From TMP-7 sp038212445 (GTDB lineage Bacteria; Acidobacteriota; Terriglobia; Bryobacterales; Bryobacteraceae): DNA of 64,000 bases. Below are positions 26,547 through 35,024 of this stretch, in pieces (within the stretch, counting starts at the first letter, position 1; each line of letters opens with the position of its first letter). The stretch is taken from NCBI GenBank assembly GCA_038212445.1, contig JBBQUM010000015.1:62001-126000 (forward strand). The letters are read 5' to 3'. The translations under genes and the position numbers were made by a program. A model generated the notes under the pieces. It was given only the letters and a program-made list of their open reading frames with translations, did not search any database and was not told the DNA's origin.

Positions 26547-27737
26547 CTAAATCCCCAGTAGTCTTTCGGCGTTTGAATGATAGACCTTCTTCAGGACCGG
26601 CTCACTCAACCCGACGCCGTAAATCTGCCAGCGGCCCTGAGGCGGCACTTTCGCGGGAGCGTAATCGAAGTACTCGTCCTCGGTCTCGAGAAAGCGAAAG
26701 TAGATCTCGTACAGTTTGTCGTTGTAGACCTGTTGCGGAAACTCATCACCGTGCGGTGTGGCGTCGGTGCCAAACAGGATCCGGTCCTGGAAACGGTCGA
26801 AGAACTTCTTGGCTGTACGAGGCTGACGGCCTAGTTCGCCGATTCTCGCTCCCAAGTCCACGTGCATGTTCGGATACTTGTCGAGACACTCGCTCACATA
26901 TCCCAGATTTTCCGCGCCGTTGCCGACGTGAAGGCTGATGAATTGCGTCTTCGGATGCCGTGCATAAACACGATTCCGCGCATCCATCAACTCCTGATTG
27001 CTCGGAAAATCGTGACCGTGGAACGACCAATCGGGATGGTTGTACAGCTCCTCCCAGCGTTCGTTATGATGGTCAATTGGAAGGAAGAACGCTTCGGGAT
27101 CTGAAGTGTGAATCGCGACCGGCATCTTTAGCGCTCCCGCTGCTTCCCACATCGGATCAAAACGCGGATCATCCACCTTTACCAGCGGACCGTCGGTGAT
27201 CCGTTCCCGGAGATACAACCCGAGTGTCTTCAGCACCTTTAACCCGCGTGCTCCATCGCTGTGTGCGCGCCCGATCTCGTCAGCCTGGAACTGGGCGTAG
27301 CCGCGTTCGGTGGCGCGGCTAAACCAGGGCTCTGTGAACGACAGAAAGCGTCCAGGGTGAGCGCGATCGTACCGCTTCACCGACTCACGCAGGCCGCTCC
27401 CCATACCGCCCGTAACATTGACCAGCATTCGCAAATTCTTGCGGTCCATCACAGCCAATAGCTCTTCCGGCGACCCCAGGAAATGCCGTTCCTCGCTGAG
27501 CGGCACACCTTTACTATTCTTTGCGGCGAAACTGATGTGGGTGTGGATGTCGATGATGGGGAAGCGCGACTTGGGCACTCGCGTCTCGGCGACGTGGAGC
27601 ATGCTGCGCGGCTCGAAGTCCCTCAGATCGAGGCCTTTCGACTGCCCCGCCTTTTCCTGGCCAGAGGCGCCGGGCAGGCCTGCGCTGAGAGCACCTGCGC
27701 CGAATGCGAATAACGACCGTCTGTTGATGCGTGCCAT
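26547..27737 (-). CDS. Exported amidohydrolase-2 family metal-dependent hydrolase (Tat signal)
   Basis: The N-terminus MARINRRSLFAFGAGALSA is a Tat signal. The TIM-barrel has the family metal motifs: DIHTHI, the lysine strand GLKVLK, AIHTSD, LHVGN and the final aspartate in LFGTDATP. All metal ligands are intact, so it should be an active hydrolase, lactonase or decarboxylase. Members of this family in sugar operons often open sugar lactones; that is an inference here. It is translated immediately upstream of the DUF5107 gene and 28 bp downstream of the PfkB kinase gene. It is distinct from the shorter cytoplasmic amidohydrolase at the head of the operon. Confidence 0.9.
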   Translation of the reverse strand: MARINRRSLFAFGAGALSAGLPGASGQEKAGQSKGLDLRDFEPRSMLHVAETRVPKSRFPIIDIHTHISFAAKNSKGVPLSEERHFLGSPEELLAVMDRKNLRMLVNVTGGMGSGLRESVKRYDRAHPGRFLSFTEPWFSRATERGYAQFQADEIGRAHSDGARGLKVLKTLGLYLRERITDGPLVKVDDPRFDPMWEAAGALKMPVAIHTSDPEAFFLPIDHHNERWEELYNHPDWSFHGHDFPSNQELMDARNRVYARHPKTQFISLHVGNGAENLGYVSECLDKYPNMHVDLGARIGELGRQPRTAKKFFDRFQDRILFGTDATPHGDEFPQQVYNDKLYEIYFRFLETEDEYFDYAPAKVPPQGRWQIYGVGLSEPVLKKVYHSNAERLLGI

Positions 27738-27765
27738 CTCGTCTCCTAGGAAAACCGGAACGGGT

Positions 27766-28692
27766 TCAGACCGTCGCGTGACGGCTTAAAAATTCCTGCG
27801 TCTGCGCAACACCGGGTTGACTCGCAATTCCTGGCGCCAGTGTCGACAGTGCACCGCAAGCGGCGCCCCATTGCAGGCACCCGGCGATTGGCTCCTTCTT
27901 CAACCATGCATGCAGAAACCCGGCGTTGAATGTATCGCCAGCGCCGGTGGTGTCCACTGGTTGGACAGGAAACGGCGCCTGCCTGGACAAAAGCCCGTCG
28001 GCGACGGTGAGGCAGCCTTGCGCGCCCAATTTTGCCACAGTCATCGTGCGTCCGTTCGAGATGCTCCGAACGGCGCGCTCGGCGTCGTCCTCGCGGGTCA
28101 AACCTCGCAGTTCAACTTCATTGGGAAAGAAAATGTCGACGGCTTCGAGCGTCTGCAGCAAGTCCTTTTGCCAGGTTTCCGACGGATCAAAGCCGGGATC
28201 GAGCGATGTAGTTAGCCCTTGTGCTCCGGCCGACCGAAGCAGTCCAGCGAGGCGCGGACGCAGCCTGGGCTGTAGGAAGTAGGAGGACGTATGCAGATGC
28301 TCGCAGCCGGCGAAGGTCTCAGGCGTAACATGCGCCGCTTCGAAAGTCGCGAGCGTGCCCATATAGGTAATCAGCGCACGGTCCTTACTCGATGACAGGG
28401 AAACTGTAATCCCTGTTTTTGCCACCCGAGTGCGCTCCACATAGCGAACGTCAATCCCGGCCGATCGCAGGATATCCAGGCAAAAGTCGCCGTAGGAGTC
28501 GTCGCCAACCTGAGAGATAAAGCGCACCTCGTTGCCGAGTTTTGCCAGAGCCATGGCGCAGATCGCACTTGCGCTACCGAGGGTCAGCGTACATTCCTCG
28601 ACGATGACTTCTTTGCCCGGTTCAGGAAAGCTGCTGTAGTTGGACAGGATCAGGTCAGGATTCAATTCGCCGAGAACGGCAATGCGGCTCAT
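27766..28692 (-). CDS. PfkB-family carbohydrate kinase
   Basis: This is a cytoplasmic sugar kinase of 308 residues, the usual ribokinase-family size. The N-terminal sugar-binding signature is present (GSASAICAMALAKLGNEVRFI, with the GD following) and so is the C-terminal DTTGAGDTFNAGFLHAWL motif, containing the catalytic aspartate and anion hole. It overlaps the AgaS-like gene by 4 bp, so the two enzymes should act in sequence. Together they recall kinase plus deaminase/isomerase pairs in amino-sugar or fructosamine catabolism (Frl, Aga, Gat). The exact sugar is unknown. There is no signal peptide, so it acts after import. Confidence 0.93.
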   Translation of the reverse strand: MSRIAVLGELNPDLILSNYSSFPEPGKEVIVEECTLTLGSASAICAMALAKLGNEVRFISQVGDDSYGDFCLDILRSAGIDVRYVERTRVAKTGITVSLSSSKDRALITYMGTLATFEAAHVTPETFAGCEHLHTSSYFLQPRLRPRLAGLLRSAGAQGLTTSLDPGFDPSETWQKDLLQTLEAVDIFFPNEVELRGLTREDDAERAVRSISNGRTMTVAKLGAQGCLTVADGLLSRQAPFPVQPVDTTGAGDTFNAGFLHAWLKKEPIAGCLQWGAACGALSTLAPGIASQPGVAQTQEFLSRHATV

Positions 28693-29927
28693 GCATTCGG
28701 CTCCGCGTCAAAGCGGCGATGGATGGTGAATTCGTTCACCACGCGGGAGATGACTCCGCTCGCCGACGGCGCGTCCGGCTTCAGCCCTTCGTGCAGTGAT
28801 CGGAATAGCCCGAGCAATTGTCCGGTGAGGACGTCGAGCACGGCGAGTTCGTTGTCGCCACCCTGAGCCGCGCCCGCCAGGTCGATGGCTAAGTCACCGT
28901 CGAGAAGTAAGCCGGGAGGGACGTTCGCGCCGGTCAGGACACGCCGCCAGCCAATGTGTTTGCGTGCGAGTTCATCCAGCAGATCGCGCTCGTATGCTCT
29001 TCGAAGCGGATCGGATGAGAGGAAACACACTACCAGTGTCTCCTTGTCGATGGCGCACATCGGACCATGTCTTAAGCCGAGGCAATTCTCGGCGAAGGTG
29101 ACGATACGCCCATCTGTCATCTCGAGCATCTTCAACGCAGCCTCGCGGGCGGCGCCGTAGCGGCAACCACTGCCGAGATAGACGACCTTCTTGAAGGGAC
29201 CTTGGGCTACTTCCTGCAGCGCGCTGGCTTGGTCGAGAAGGATCGATTGAGCGGCACGCGAAAGTTTCTCAACGCGCTGCAGGTAAGACGGCTGACCGGC
29301 AAGCGCCATTCCGGCGATGACCATGTTTGTCAGGCTCGACGTCATGACGAGGCTGCGATCGTTGGTCCGCTCGTCGAGCACGATGGCCTGAAGGCGCGGA
29401 TCGCCGGCGGCGAGTTGAGCGAGTTTTCCCTGCGCATTGCAGGTCACCACCAAGTGACTCACTTCGGGCGCGGCCTTCAGCAACATGCGCACGACGCCGA
29501 CGCTCTCGGGGCTGTCGCCGGAACGTGCCAGCGACACCAGGCAAATCGGGCCGAGCGGCAAAGCAGCCCGTCCCTGGAGCAGAATCTCTCCGCTGCCCAC
29601 CGTCAGCGCGGGCACTCCCAACTCCGGCTGAATCAGCGGATGAATGCATTCGGCCGCGAATTGAGAACTGCCTGATCCGGTGAGGATGATCGCCTTACAA
29701 CCTGCGACGAGCCGCCGCAGTTCAGCTTGCAGCGCATCCACTTGCTGAGCCGTGCGGACCCAGGTAGCCGGCTGCTGGCAGATCTCTCGCAACGTGTCCG
29801 CATAACCACGGTCGTTCTGCTCAGCGGCCGTGGCGCGAAGCATCTCGCCGATAATTGCCGTTGACGCGGCAAGATCGTCATTCGAACCGGGCGCCGGCAG
29901 ATCGACTGCGGACCTCGTTCTATTCAT
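28689..29927 (-). CDS. SIS-domain sugar isomerase/deaminase, AgaS-like
   Basis: This protein has two sugar-isomerase domains: the first has AIILTGSGSSQFAAE, the second VVYLGSGCRYGAAREAALKM. The N-terminal ICQQPATWVRTAQQVDAL and C-terminal SGVISRVVNEFTIH stretches match AgaS-type proteins, which convert galactosamine-6-phosphate to tagatose-6-phosphate. A related aminosugar- or fructosamine-phosphate deaminase is equally possible. ATG 29927 is preferred; TTG 29954 and GTG 29951 would overlap the upstream stop at 29941. It is cytoplasmic and translationally coupled to the PfkB kinase. Confidence 0.88.
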   Translation of the reverse strand: MNRTRSAVDLPAPGSNDDLAASTAIIGEMLRATAAEQNDRGYADTLREICQQPATWVRTAQQVDALQAELRRLVAGCKAIILTGSGSSQFAAECIHPLIQPELGVPALTVGSGEILLQGRAALPLGPICLVSLARSGDSPESVGVVRMLLKAAPEVSHLVVTCNAQGKLAQLAAGDPRLQAIVLDERTNDRSLVMTSSLTNMVIAGMALAGQPSYLQRVEKLSRAAQSILLDQASALQEVAQGPFKKVVYLGSGCRYGAAREAALKMLEMTDGRIVTFAENCLGLRHGPMCAIDKETLVVCFLSSDPLRRAYERDLLDELARKHIGWRRVLTGANVPPGLLLDGDLAIDLAGAAQGGDNELAVLDVLTGQLLGLFRSLHEGLKPDAPSASGVISRVVNEFTIHRRFDAEPNA

Positions 29928-29940
29928 GTTCTCTGTACCA

Positions 29941-31329
29941 TCACTGTTCACCAATTTCCAATTCGCTGACCGCGTACCATCCGTCGGCCTGCTTCCCGCT
30001 CATCGCCAGTTGGATGGCGGGTTCGCCCGTACGCGGATCCAACATTGCGACCCGAACCTGGTAGCGTCCTGGCCGCAACCGTGCATCTACCGGCACAGGT
30101 CCTTCCCAGACGGCGTCTCCGGGAAGCCATTTTTGAAGATCCGCCGGCAGAATGTTGCGAGCTGACGCTGAATCGGACCTGAATTCCACGGCCAGTTGAT
30201 AGTCGCGATACACGGGTGCGATTCCGGTGTTCTGCCACCACATCTTGACGCTCATCATTGCTCCGGCGTGGACCTTCCGCGGGTGTTCAAGCCGCCTCAG
30301 CGCGAAGCGATAACCGAGCTTCTTTTCGAACTCGGCGAATTTCGCCTTCCATTCCTCGGGAATAGCGGTGGACTTGATGTTGATCGTCGACGCATGCCAG
30401 CGGAGCGCCTGTTCAAAAATCGGCTCCAGATCAAAACCCCACTGTTTCCAGGCGAGTGGAGTGCCGCAAGTCTCGAGCGAGACGGGGCCCTTGCGCCAGG
30501 CGTCGTACAGGCTCGGGTCGCGAGCCAGTTGTTCCGGGTAGACGTCGAGCATGTGCGCGAAGCCATTCTTGTTGGGCCGTCCCATATCGCCCCAACAATC
30601 CAACCGCCAGCCGGCGCCGCGTTGGGTGGCGTAAACGAGTGGGCGAAGCTCATCGAAATTAACCAGCTTGGGTGTATGTGGAAAAGCTTCGAAGTAGAGG
30701 TCCACTAACTCCTGCTGTATGGCCTGCGACGGCAAGTGTGGCCCCCAGCCTTCGCCCCAATACCCGACTGTCGAAATGTCGATTGAGTCAAGCGAGGGAT
30801 GGCCGTCGTAGCGTTCGCCGGCGCGTCTGATCAACTCGCTCCACGCCTGCTTGTACAGCGGATCAGACGCGTCTGGTGACCAAACCTTGCCATCGGCATC
30901 CTCGGCCTTATTCGCGCGACGCGCACCTGAATTTCGATACCACTCCGGCATCGGATTTGTCTGATCGTAAGGCATCAGCCGGATCATCACGGTCTGATGA
31001 TGACGGCGCCCTTCGGCCAGCGCCGAATCGAGGATGTCCCAACGATATTGCCCGCGCTTCGGCTCTAACTGCGACCAGAACCAGCGCAGATAAGCGACTG
31101 TAGACTGTGGAAAGTCGACTTTAGCGGCGTCGGCAATACGGCTCTCTGGGCCGACTTCTGACCACTGCTTGCCCGGGTAGATGGCTTGTCCCGCGAACCG
31201 TTGAAACGTCTGAATCCCGATGCCCGGGTTGGTCAGCGCGTCATTGATCGGCGCCGGGCGCACGACTACTGGCTGAGCGTGCATCACGCCCGCCAGGACA
31301 AGCAGAGCTGAAACCCGGAGGCGCATCAT
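29941..31329 (-). CDS. Exported DUF4832-like glycoside-hydrolase-fold protein A
   Basis: This is a 462-residue protein with signal MRLRVSALLVLAGVMHAQ. The body looks like a (beta/alpha)8 barrel: AYLRWFWSQLEPKRGQYRWD, VMIRLMPYDQTNPMPEW, then SIDISTVGYWGEGWGP with a glutamate where clan-A-type glycosidases place an acid/base. A C-terminal beta-sandwich follows (MWWQNTGIAPVYRDYQLAV). The closest family I can suggest is DUF4832. It shares its motif order, including the GxWGE strand, with the divergently encoded protein at 35002-36555. It is probably a periplasmic glycosidase. ATGA overlap with the YjbQ gene stop. Confidence 0.7.
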   Translation of the reverse strand: MMRLRVSALLVLAGVMHAQPVVVRPAPINDALTNPGIGIQTFQRFAGQAIYPGKQWSEVGPESRIADAAKVDFPQSTVAYLRWFWSQLEPKRGQYRWDILDSALAEGRRHHQTVMIRLMPYDQTNPMPEWYRNSGARRANKAEDADGKVWSPDASDPLYKQAWSELIRRAGERYDGHPSLDSIDISTVGYWGEGWGPHLPSQAIQQELVDLYFEAFPHTPKLVNFDELRPLVYATQRGAGWRLDCWGDMGRPNKNGFAHMLDVYPEQLARDPSLYDAWRKGPVSLETCGTPLAWKQWGFDLEPIFEQALRWHASTINIKSTAIPEEWKAKFAEFEKKLGYRFALRRLEHPRKVHAGAMMSVKMWWQNTGIAPVYRDYQLAVEFRSDSASARNILPADLQKWLPGDAVWEGPVPVDARLRPGRYQVRVAMLDPRTGEPAIQLAMSGKQADGWYAVSELEIGEQ

Positions 31330-31772
31330 TCACCCATCATTTGAATGAACACAGTGCGTGCCAGCGGTCCGTCGTATTCAACGAAGTAAATCCGCTGCCG
31401 CGAGCCTCGAATCATCTTTCCGGCTTCCACCGGAAGAAAGCAGTTGACGCCGCCGAGGATGCTCTTCAAGTGGTCTCCGGCGTTGAAACCGAGACGCCCG
31501 TCGTAATCGAGATACCGGTTATGCCAGTAGCGGTATGTCCCCTCTGGCGGATCCTTCGGCGCCAAGCGTTCCAGATGGGCGAGAACATCACGCTCGAGGC
31601 ACTCAATTCCTTCGGTAAGCAGCAGTCCCGAGGACGTGTGCGTCGTCATCACCATCACGACACCGTTGCTAAGGCCGCTCTCGGCGACGGCGGCCTCAAC
31701 ACGGTCGGTGATGTCGACCATTTCCATGTCTTTGCGCGACTGCACCTCGATGCGCACCAGTTTGATGATCAC
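31326..31772 (-). CDS. YjbQ/UPF0047 family protein
   Basis: The 148-residue product is full length for the YjbQ family, with VVMVMTTHTSSGLLLTE, HLKSILGG and the C-terminal GSRQRIYFVEYDGP segment. YjbQ of E. coli has weak thiamine-phosphate-synthase activity, but the true role is unknown; the fold is a small trimeric barrel. It overlaps the upstream amidohydrolase and the downstream glycosidase-fold gene by 4 bp each. Its presence inside a sugar operon argues for a metabolic role here rather than thiamine synthesis. It is cytoplasmic. Confidence 0.9.
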   Translation of the reverse strand: MIIKLVRIEVQSRKDMEMVDITDRVEAAVAESGLSNGVVMVMTTHTSSGLLLTEGIECLERDVLAHLERLAPKDPPEGTYRYWHNRYLDYDGRLGFNAGDHLKSILGGVNCFLPVEAGKMIRGSRQRIYFVEYDGPLARTVFIQMMGE

Positions 31773-32626
31773 GCGGCACCTCCGAGCAGGCGCAACGCGT
31801 TGCCGCCCATCACCAAATCCAGGCAGTCGTCTGAAAAGCCGAGTCCTCGCACGGCCCGCGCCATGTTCTTGACCTCGACGCGCGGATAATTCGATCCGAA
31901 GAGAACCTGTTTACGCAGGCTATTTTCAAACACAGAGAGCGGCAGCACCTGTGTCATCGCATGGCGCAGGAAATCGCGCGGATTGTCGAAGTACAAAGCC
32001 GCCGTATCCAGGTGGACGTTCGGATACTTCAAGGCTAATGCCACGGCCTCGGTCACCCATGGCCAGGCAAGGTGCGCCAGAACGATGTTCAATTTGGGAA
32101 AGTCGGCTGCCACCGGCTCGAACGCCAGCGGTTGGCCGTAACCAAGCCGGCTGTGCGGAGCCCAACTCATGCCTGCATGAAACAGAATCGGGATTCCCAG
32201 TTCCTGCGCTTTCTCGTAGACCGGGTAGGCCATTGAAGCGTCGGGTTGGAAGCCTTGCATCGAAGGGTCAAGCTTCAGTCCGCGCAATCCGAGCGTGCGG
32301 ACGGCCGCCTCGAGTTTCGCCGGCGCGTCCGAGTGGTGCGGATCCACGCTCGCGAAGCCAATCAGGCGATCAGTCATCGCGCAAAGTTCGGCGATCTGTT
32401 CGTTGGTGTAGATGGTTTTGCCGCGAGCGGTAGTGGCGTCCATCCCCAGAATCACTGCCTTGTCTAAACCGGCGGCGTCCAATTCCAACAGGAAGGTTTC
32501 GAGAGGCTGAAAGTTATTACCTATATAGAAGGTTTCGCGAGCGGCGGCCTGCAGTTCCGGATGACGCGCGATCATCTCGCGCACCAGCAGCGGGTGTGTG
32601 TGGAAATCGATGGCCGGACGGAACAT
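31769..32626 (-). CDS. Cytoplasmic amidohydrolase-2 family protein with altered metal site
   Basis: The 285-residue TIM-barrel has no signal peptide. The metal motifs DFHTHP, GLKLDP, LFHAGMS and LAHLAWPW are intact. The final ligand aspartate usually found in FGSDYP is asparagine here (LFGSNYPR, codon AAT near 31889-31891). This could alter the metal site or mark a decarboxylase/lactonase subgroup. It is the first gene of the 11-gene operon, 106 bp from the divergent propeller gene, and ends with a 4-bp overlap into YjbQ. The substrate is unknown. Confidence 0.88.
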   Translation of the reverse strand: MFRPAIDFHTHPLLVREMIARHPELQAAARETFYIGNNFQPLETFLLELDAAGLDKAVILGMDATTARGKTIYTNEQIAELCAMTDRLIGFASVDPHHSDAPAKLEAAVRTLGLRGLKLDPSMQGFQPDASMAYPVYEKAQELGIPILFHAGMSWAPHSRLGYGQPLAFEPVAADFPKLNIVLAHLAWPWVTEAVALALKYPNVHLDTAALYFDNPRDFLRHAMTQVLPLSVFENSLRKQVLFGSNYPRVEVKNMARAVRGLGFSDDCLDLVMGGNALRLLGGAA

Positions 32627-32672
32627 TCTTAAGTTGCGATCCTAACAACCAATCGAAACCAAGTCAATTGAA

Positions 32673-32722
32673 AACTTGCGTTTGCTGTCGAATTCTGGTA
32701 GAAACGACTGTAAACGTAAGTT
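32673..32722. promoter_or_regulatory. Candidate operator between the divergent sugar operons
   Basis: Inverted-repeat arms AACTTGCGTTT (32673-32683) and AAACGTAAGTT (32712-32722) match at 10 of 11 positions. CGTTTGCTG lies at 32679-32687 and recurs at 36603-36611 before the TonB gene. CGTTT repeats at 11-bp spacing on the minus strand are typical of DeoR-type operators. The DeoR-family gene at the far end of the locus is the obvious candidate regulator; inference. Confidence 0.5.
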
Positions 32723-32732
32723 TGGAGGTCCT

Positions 32733-35024
32733 GTGACGTCGACGTTCCGCTCTGCAGTTGTCACATTATTCGCCCTGGCAGTCCCTTTGGCGGCCGCGAC
32801 AGGACACGGTAGCTGGAAAATCATCGGACCCGGCGGCGGTGGGGCGATGTTCACGCCGACGATCAGCCCCCACGACCCCAAGGTCGTGTTTGTGGCTTGC
32901 GACATGACGGGCTCGTACCTTACTTCGAACGCCGGCGAGAGTTGGCGCATGTTCAACCTCCGCGGGCGCACCTCGGCGTTCGCCTTCGATCCGCAGCAGT
33001 CTAAGACCATGTACGCCTATGCGATCGGCCTGATGCGCAGCGTAGACGCAGGGGTTACGTGGCAGCTGATCTATCCCGCCCCGTCCGCTGTGCGAGGCAT
33101 CACGATCGAGGGTGACCATGCGGAGGAGTCAATCTCGCAAGTCTCTGGGATAAATGAGACGATCACCGCCCTCGCCATAGACCCCACCGACTCAAAGGTC
33201 CTCTATATCGCCGTCAGATCCGGCCACGACTCCAGCTTGCGCGTGTCCACCGACTGGGGGAAGACCTGGAGCGATGCCGGTAAGCTCAGCTCTCCCGCGC
33301 GGTCGATTTACATCGACCCGCGATCCTCAGCTTCCCAACGCACGATTTACGTTGCCGGGACGTCCGCCGTTGCTGTCCGCGAGACCGGCACGTGGCGCGA
33401 GGGTGCGCGCATAAGCGGTTCATTCATCAGCCTTTCCGCCGGATTTCCACAGAATGGCGGCAAGTTGGCCATCTATGGCGTGACGGATACCATGACCTAC
33501 AAATCGACCGACGGCGGGGCGAACTGGACCACCCTGCTGCCGTCGCTCAAGCCTCGCTCGATTGCCACTTCCCTACGCCACCCTGATACCGCGTATCTCT
33601 CCTATAGCGGGCTCAAGAAGAGCGGTGGCGAATACTTCGGGGTGGCTGTTACGCGCGACGCAGGCGCCACCTGGAGTTACCCCTGGGCGGAGTCAAAGGA
33701 ACCTGGCCCCAACGTCGACGAAGGGGGCTGGATCAACCCCACGTTCGGTCCAAGTTGGGGTGAACAGCCTTTCGACATGGGCGTCTCGCCGACCGATCCA
33801 AACCTCTGCTACGCCACCGACTTCGGCCGCACTCTCCGCACCACCGACGGCGGCAAGCACTGGACCGCGCTCTACACCCGCAAGACTTCGGCCTCAGGCT
33901 ACTCCACCATCGGCCTCGACGTTACCACCGCTTACGGCGTGCACTTCGACCCATTCAATCCGCGCCACATGTTGATTTCCTACACCGACATCGGTCTTAT
34001 GCGAAGTGACGATGGCGGAATGAGTTGGCGTGGCGGACTGGCCCACGGCATCCCCGAAGCCTGGCGCAACACAACGTACTGGGTTGAGTTTGATCCCGAA
34101 GTCAAGGGCCGTCTCTGGGCTGTGATGAGCGGCACGCACGATTTGCCGCGACCCAAGATGTGGCGTCGCACTCCGGTTGAACGTTTCAAGGGTGGCATTG
34201 CCCGCAGCGACGACGGCGGCGATACCTGGACCGTACAGAGCAATGGCATGCCGCAGACGGCCGCCACACACATGCTGCTTGACCGGCGCAGTCCGAAGAC
34301 TGCCCGTGTTCTCTATGTGACCGGATTCGGGCGCGGCGTTTACAAGTCCACTGACAGTGGCGCGTCATGGGCGTCTAAGAACAGGGGTCTTCCCGCCAAT
34401 GAACCCTTCGCCTGGAGGCTCACACAGGACTCCGCCGGTACGCTCTATATCGTGATCGCGCGACGTAGTGAGGACGGCTCCATCGGCAATAGTAAGGACG
34501 GTTCCCTCTACCGCTCGAAGGATGGCGCCGAAACCTGGGAGGCTGTGGCGCTGCCGGAAGGTGTGAACGGACCGAACGGCCTGACTGTCGACCCGTCTAA
34601 CCCGGCCCGCATGTACCTCTCGGCCTGGGCTCGCAAGAGCACCGACAAGGATGCGGGAGGCGGAATCTTCCTCACCACCGATAGCGGCCGCACCTGGAAA
34701 CGCACGCTGGATCGCGACGGTCATATCTATGATGTAACGATCGATCCGGGCAACTCCGCCATCCTCTACGCCTGCGGATTCGAGTCGAGCGTTTGGCGGT
34801 CCGGTGACCGCGGCGAAACCTGGGCGCGCGTCCCGGGCTACAACTTCAAGTGGGGGCATCGCGTGATTCCGGATGTCGCCCACCCCGGCATGATCTACGT
34901 CACCACTTTCGGTGGCAGCGTCTGGTACGGCCCGTCGACAGGAGACCCGAACGCGTCCGGCGACATCGTTCCGCCCATCGACGCAATAGCCAGGAGCACA
35001 CGTGCGCCGTCGAGATCTAATTAG
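32733..35024 (+). CDS. Exported BNR/GH74-like beta-propeller protein
   Basis: This is a protein of 763 residues with a Sec signal (VVTLFALAVPLAAATGHG). Many sialidase-type Asp-box turns follow (SVDAGVTW, STDGGANW, TTDGGKHW, SDDGGDTW, STDSGASW, TTDSGRTW). The opening WKIIGPGGGGAMFTPTISPHDP and the size suit a double seven-bladed propeller like GH74 xyloglucanases. I cannot verify the catalytic aspartates, so it may bind rather than cut glycans. GTG 32733 is chosen because GGAGG lies 4 nt upstream and the signal peptide then starts at residue 1. It leads the plus-strand arm of the locus and overlaps the next gene by 23 bp. Confidence 0.85.
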   Translation: MTSTFRSAVVTLFALAVPLAAATGHGSWKIIGPGGGGAMFTPTISPHDPKVVFVACDMTGSYLTSNAGESWRMFNLRGRTSAFAFDPQQSKTMYAYAIGLMRSVDAGVTWQLIYPAPSAVRGITIEGDHAEESISQVSGINETITALAIDPTDSKVLYIAVRSGHDSSLRVSTDWGKTWSDAGKLSSPARSIYIDPRSSASQRTIYVAGTSAVAVRETGTWREGARISGSFISLSAGFPQNGGKLAIYGVTDTMTYKSTDGGANWTTLLPSLKPRSIATSLRHPDTAYLSYSGLKKSGGEYFGVAVTRDAGATWSYPWAESKEPGPNVDEGGWINPTFGPSWGEQPFDMGVSPTDPNLCYATDFGRTLRTTDGGKHWTALYTRKTSASGYSTIGLDVTTAYGVHFDPFNPRHMLISYTDIGLMRSDDGGMSWRGGLAHGIPEAWRNTTYWVEFDPEVKGRLWAVMSGTHDLPRPKMWRRTPVERFKGGIARSDDGGDTWTVQSNGMPQTAATHMLLDRRSPKTARVLYVTGFGRGVYKSTDSGASWASKNRGLPANEPFAWRLTQDSAGTLYIVIARRSEDGSIGNSKDGSLYRSKDGAETWEAVALPEGVNGPNGLTVDPSNPARMYLSAWARKSTDKDAGGGIFLTTDSGRTWKRTLDRDGHIYDVTIDPGNSAILYACGFESSVWRSGDRGETWARVPGYNFKWGHRVIPDVAHPGMIYVTTFGGSVWYGPSTGDPNASGDIVPPIDAIARSTRAPSRSN

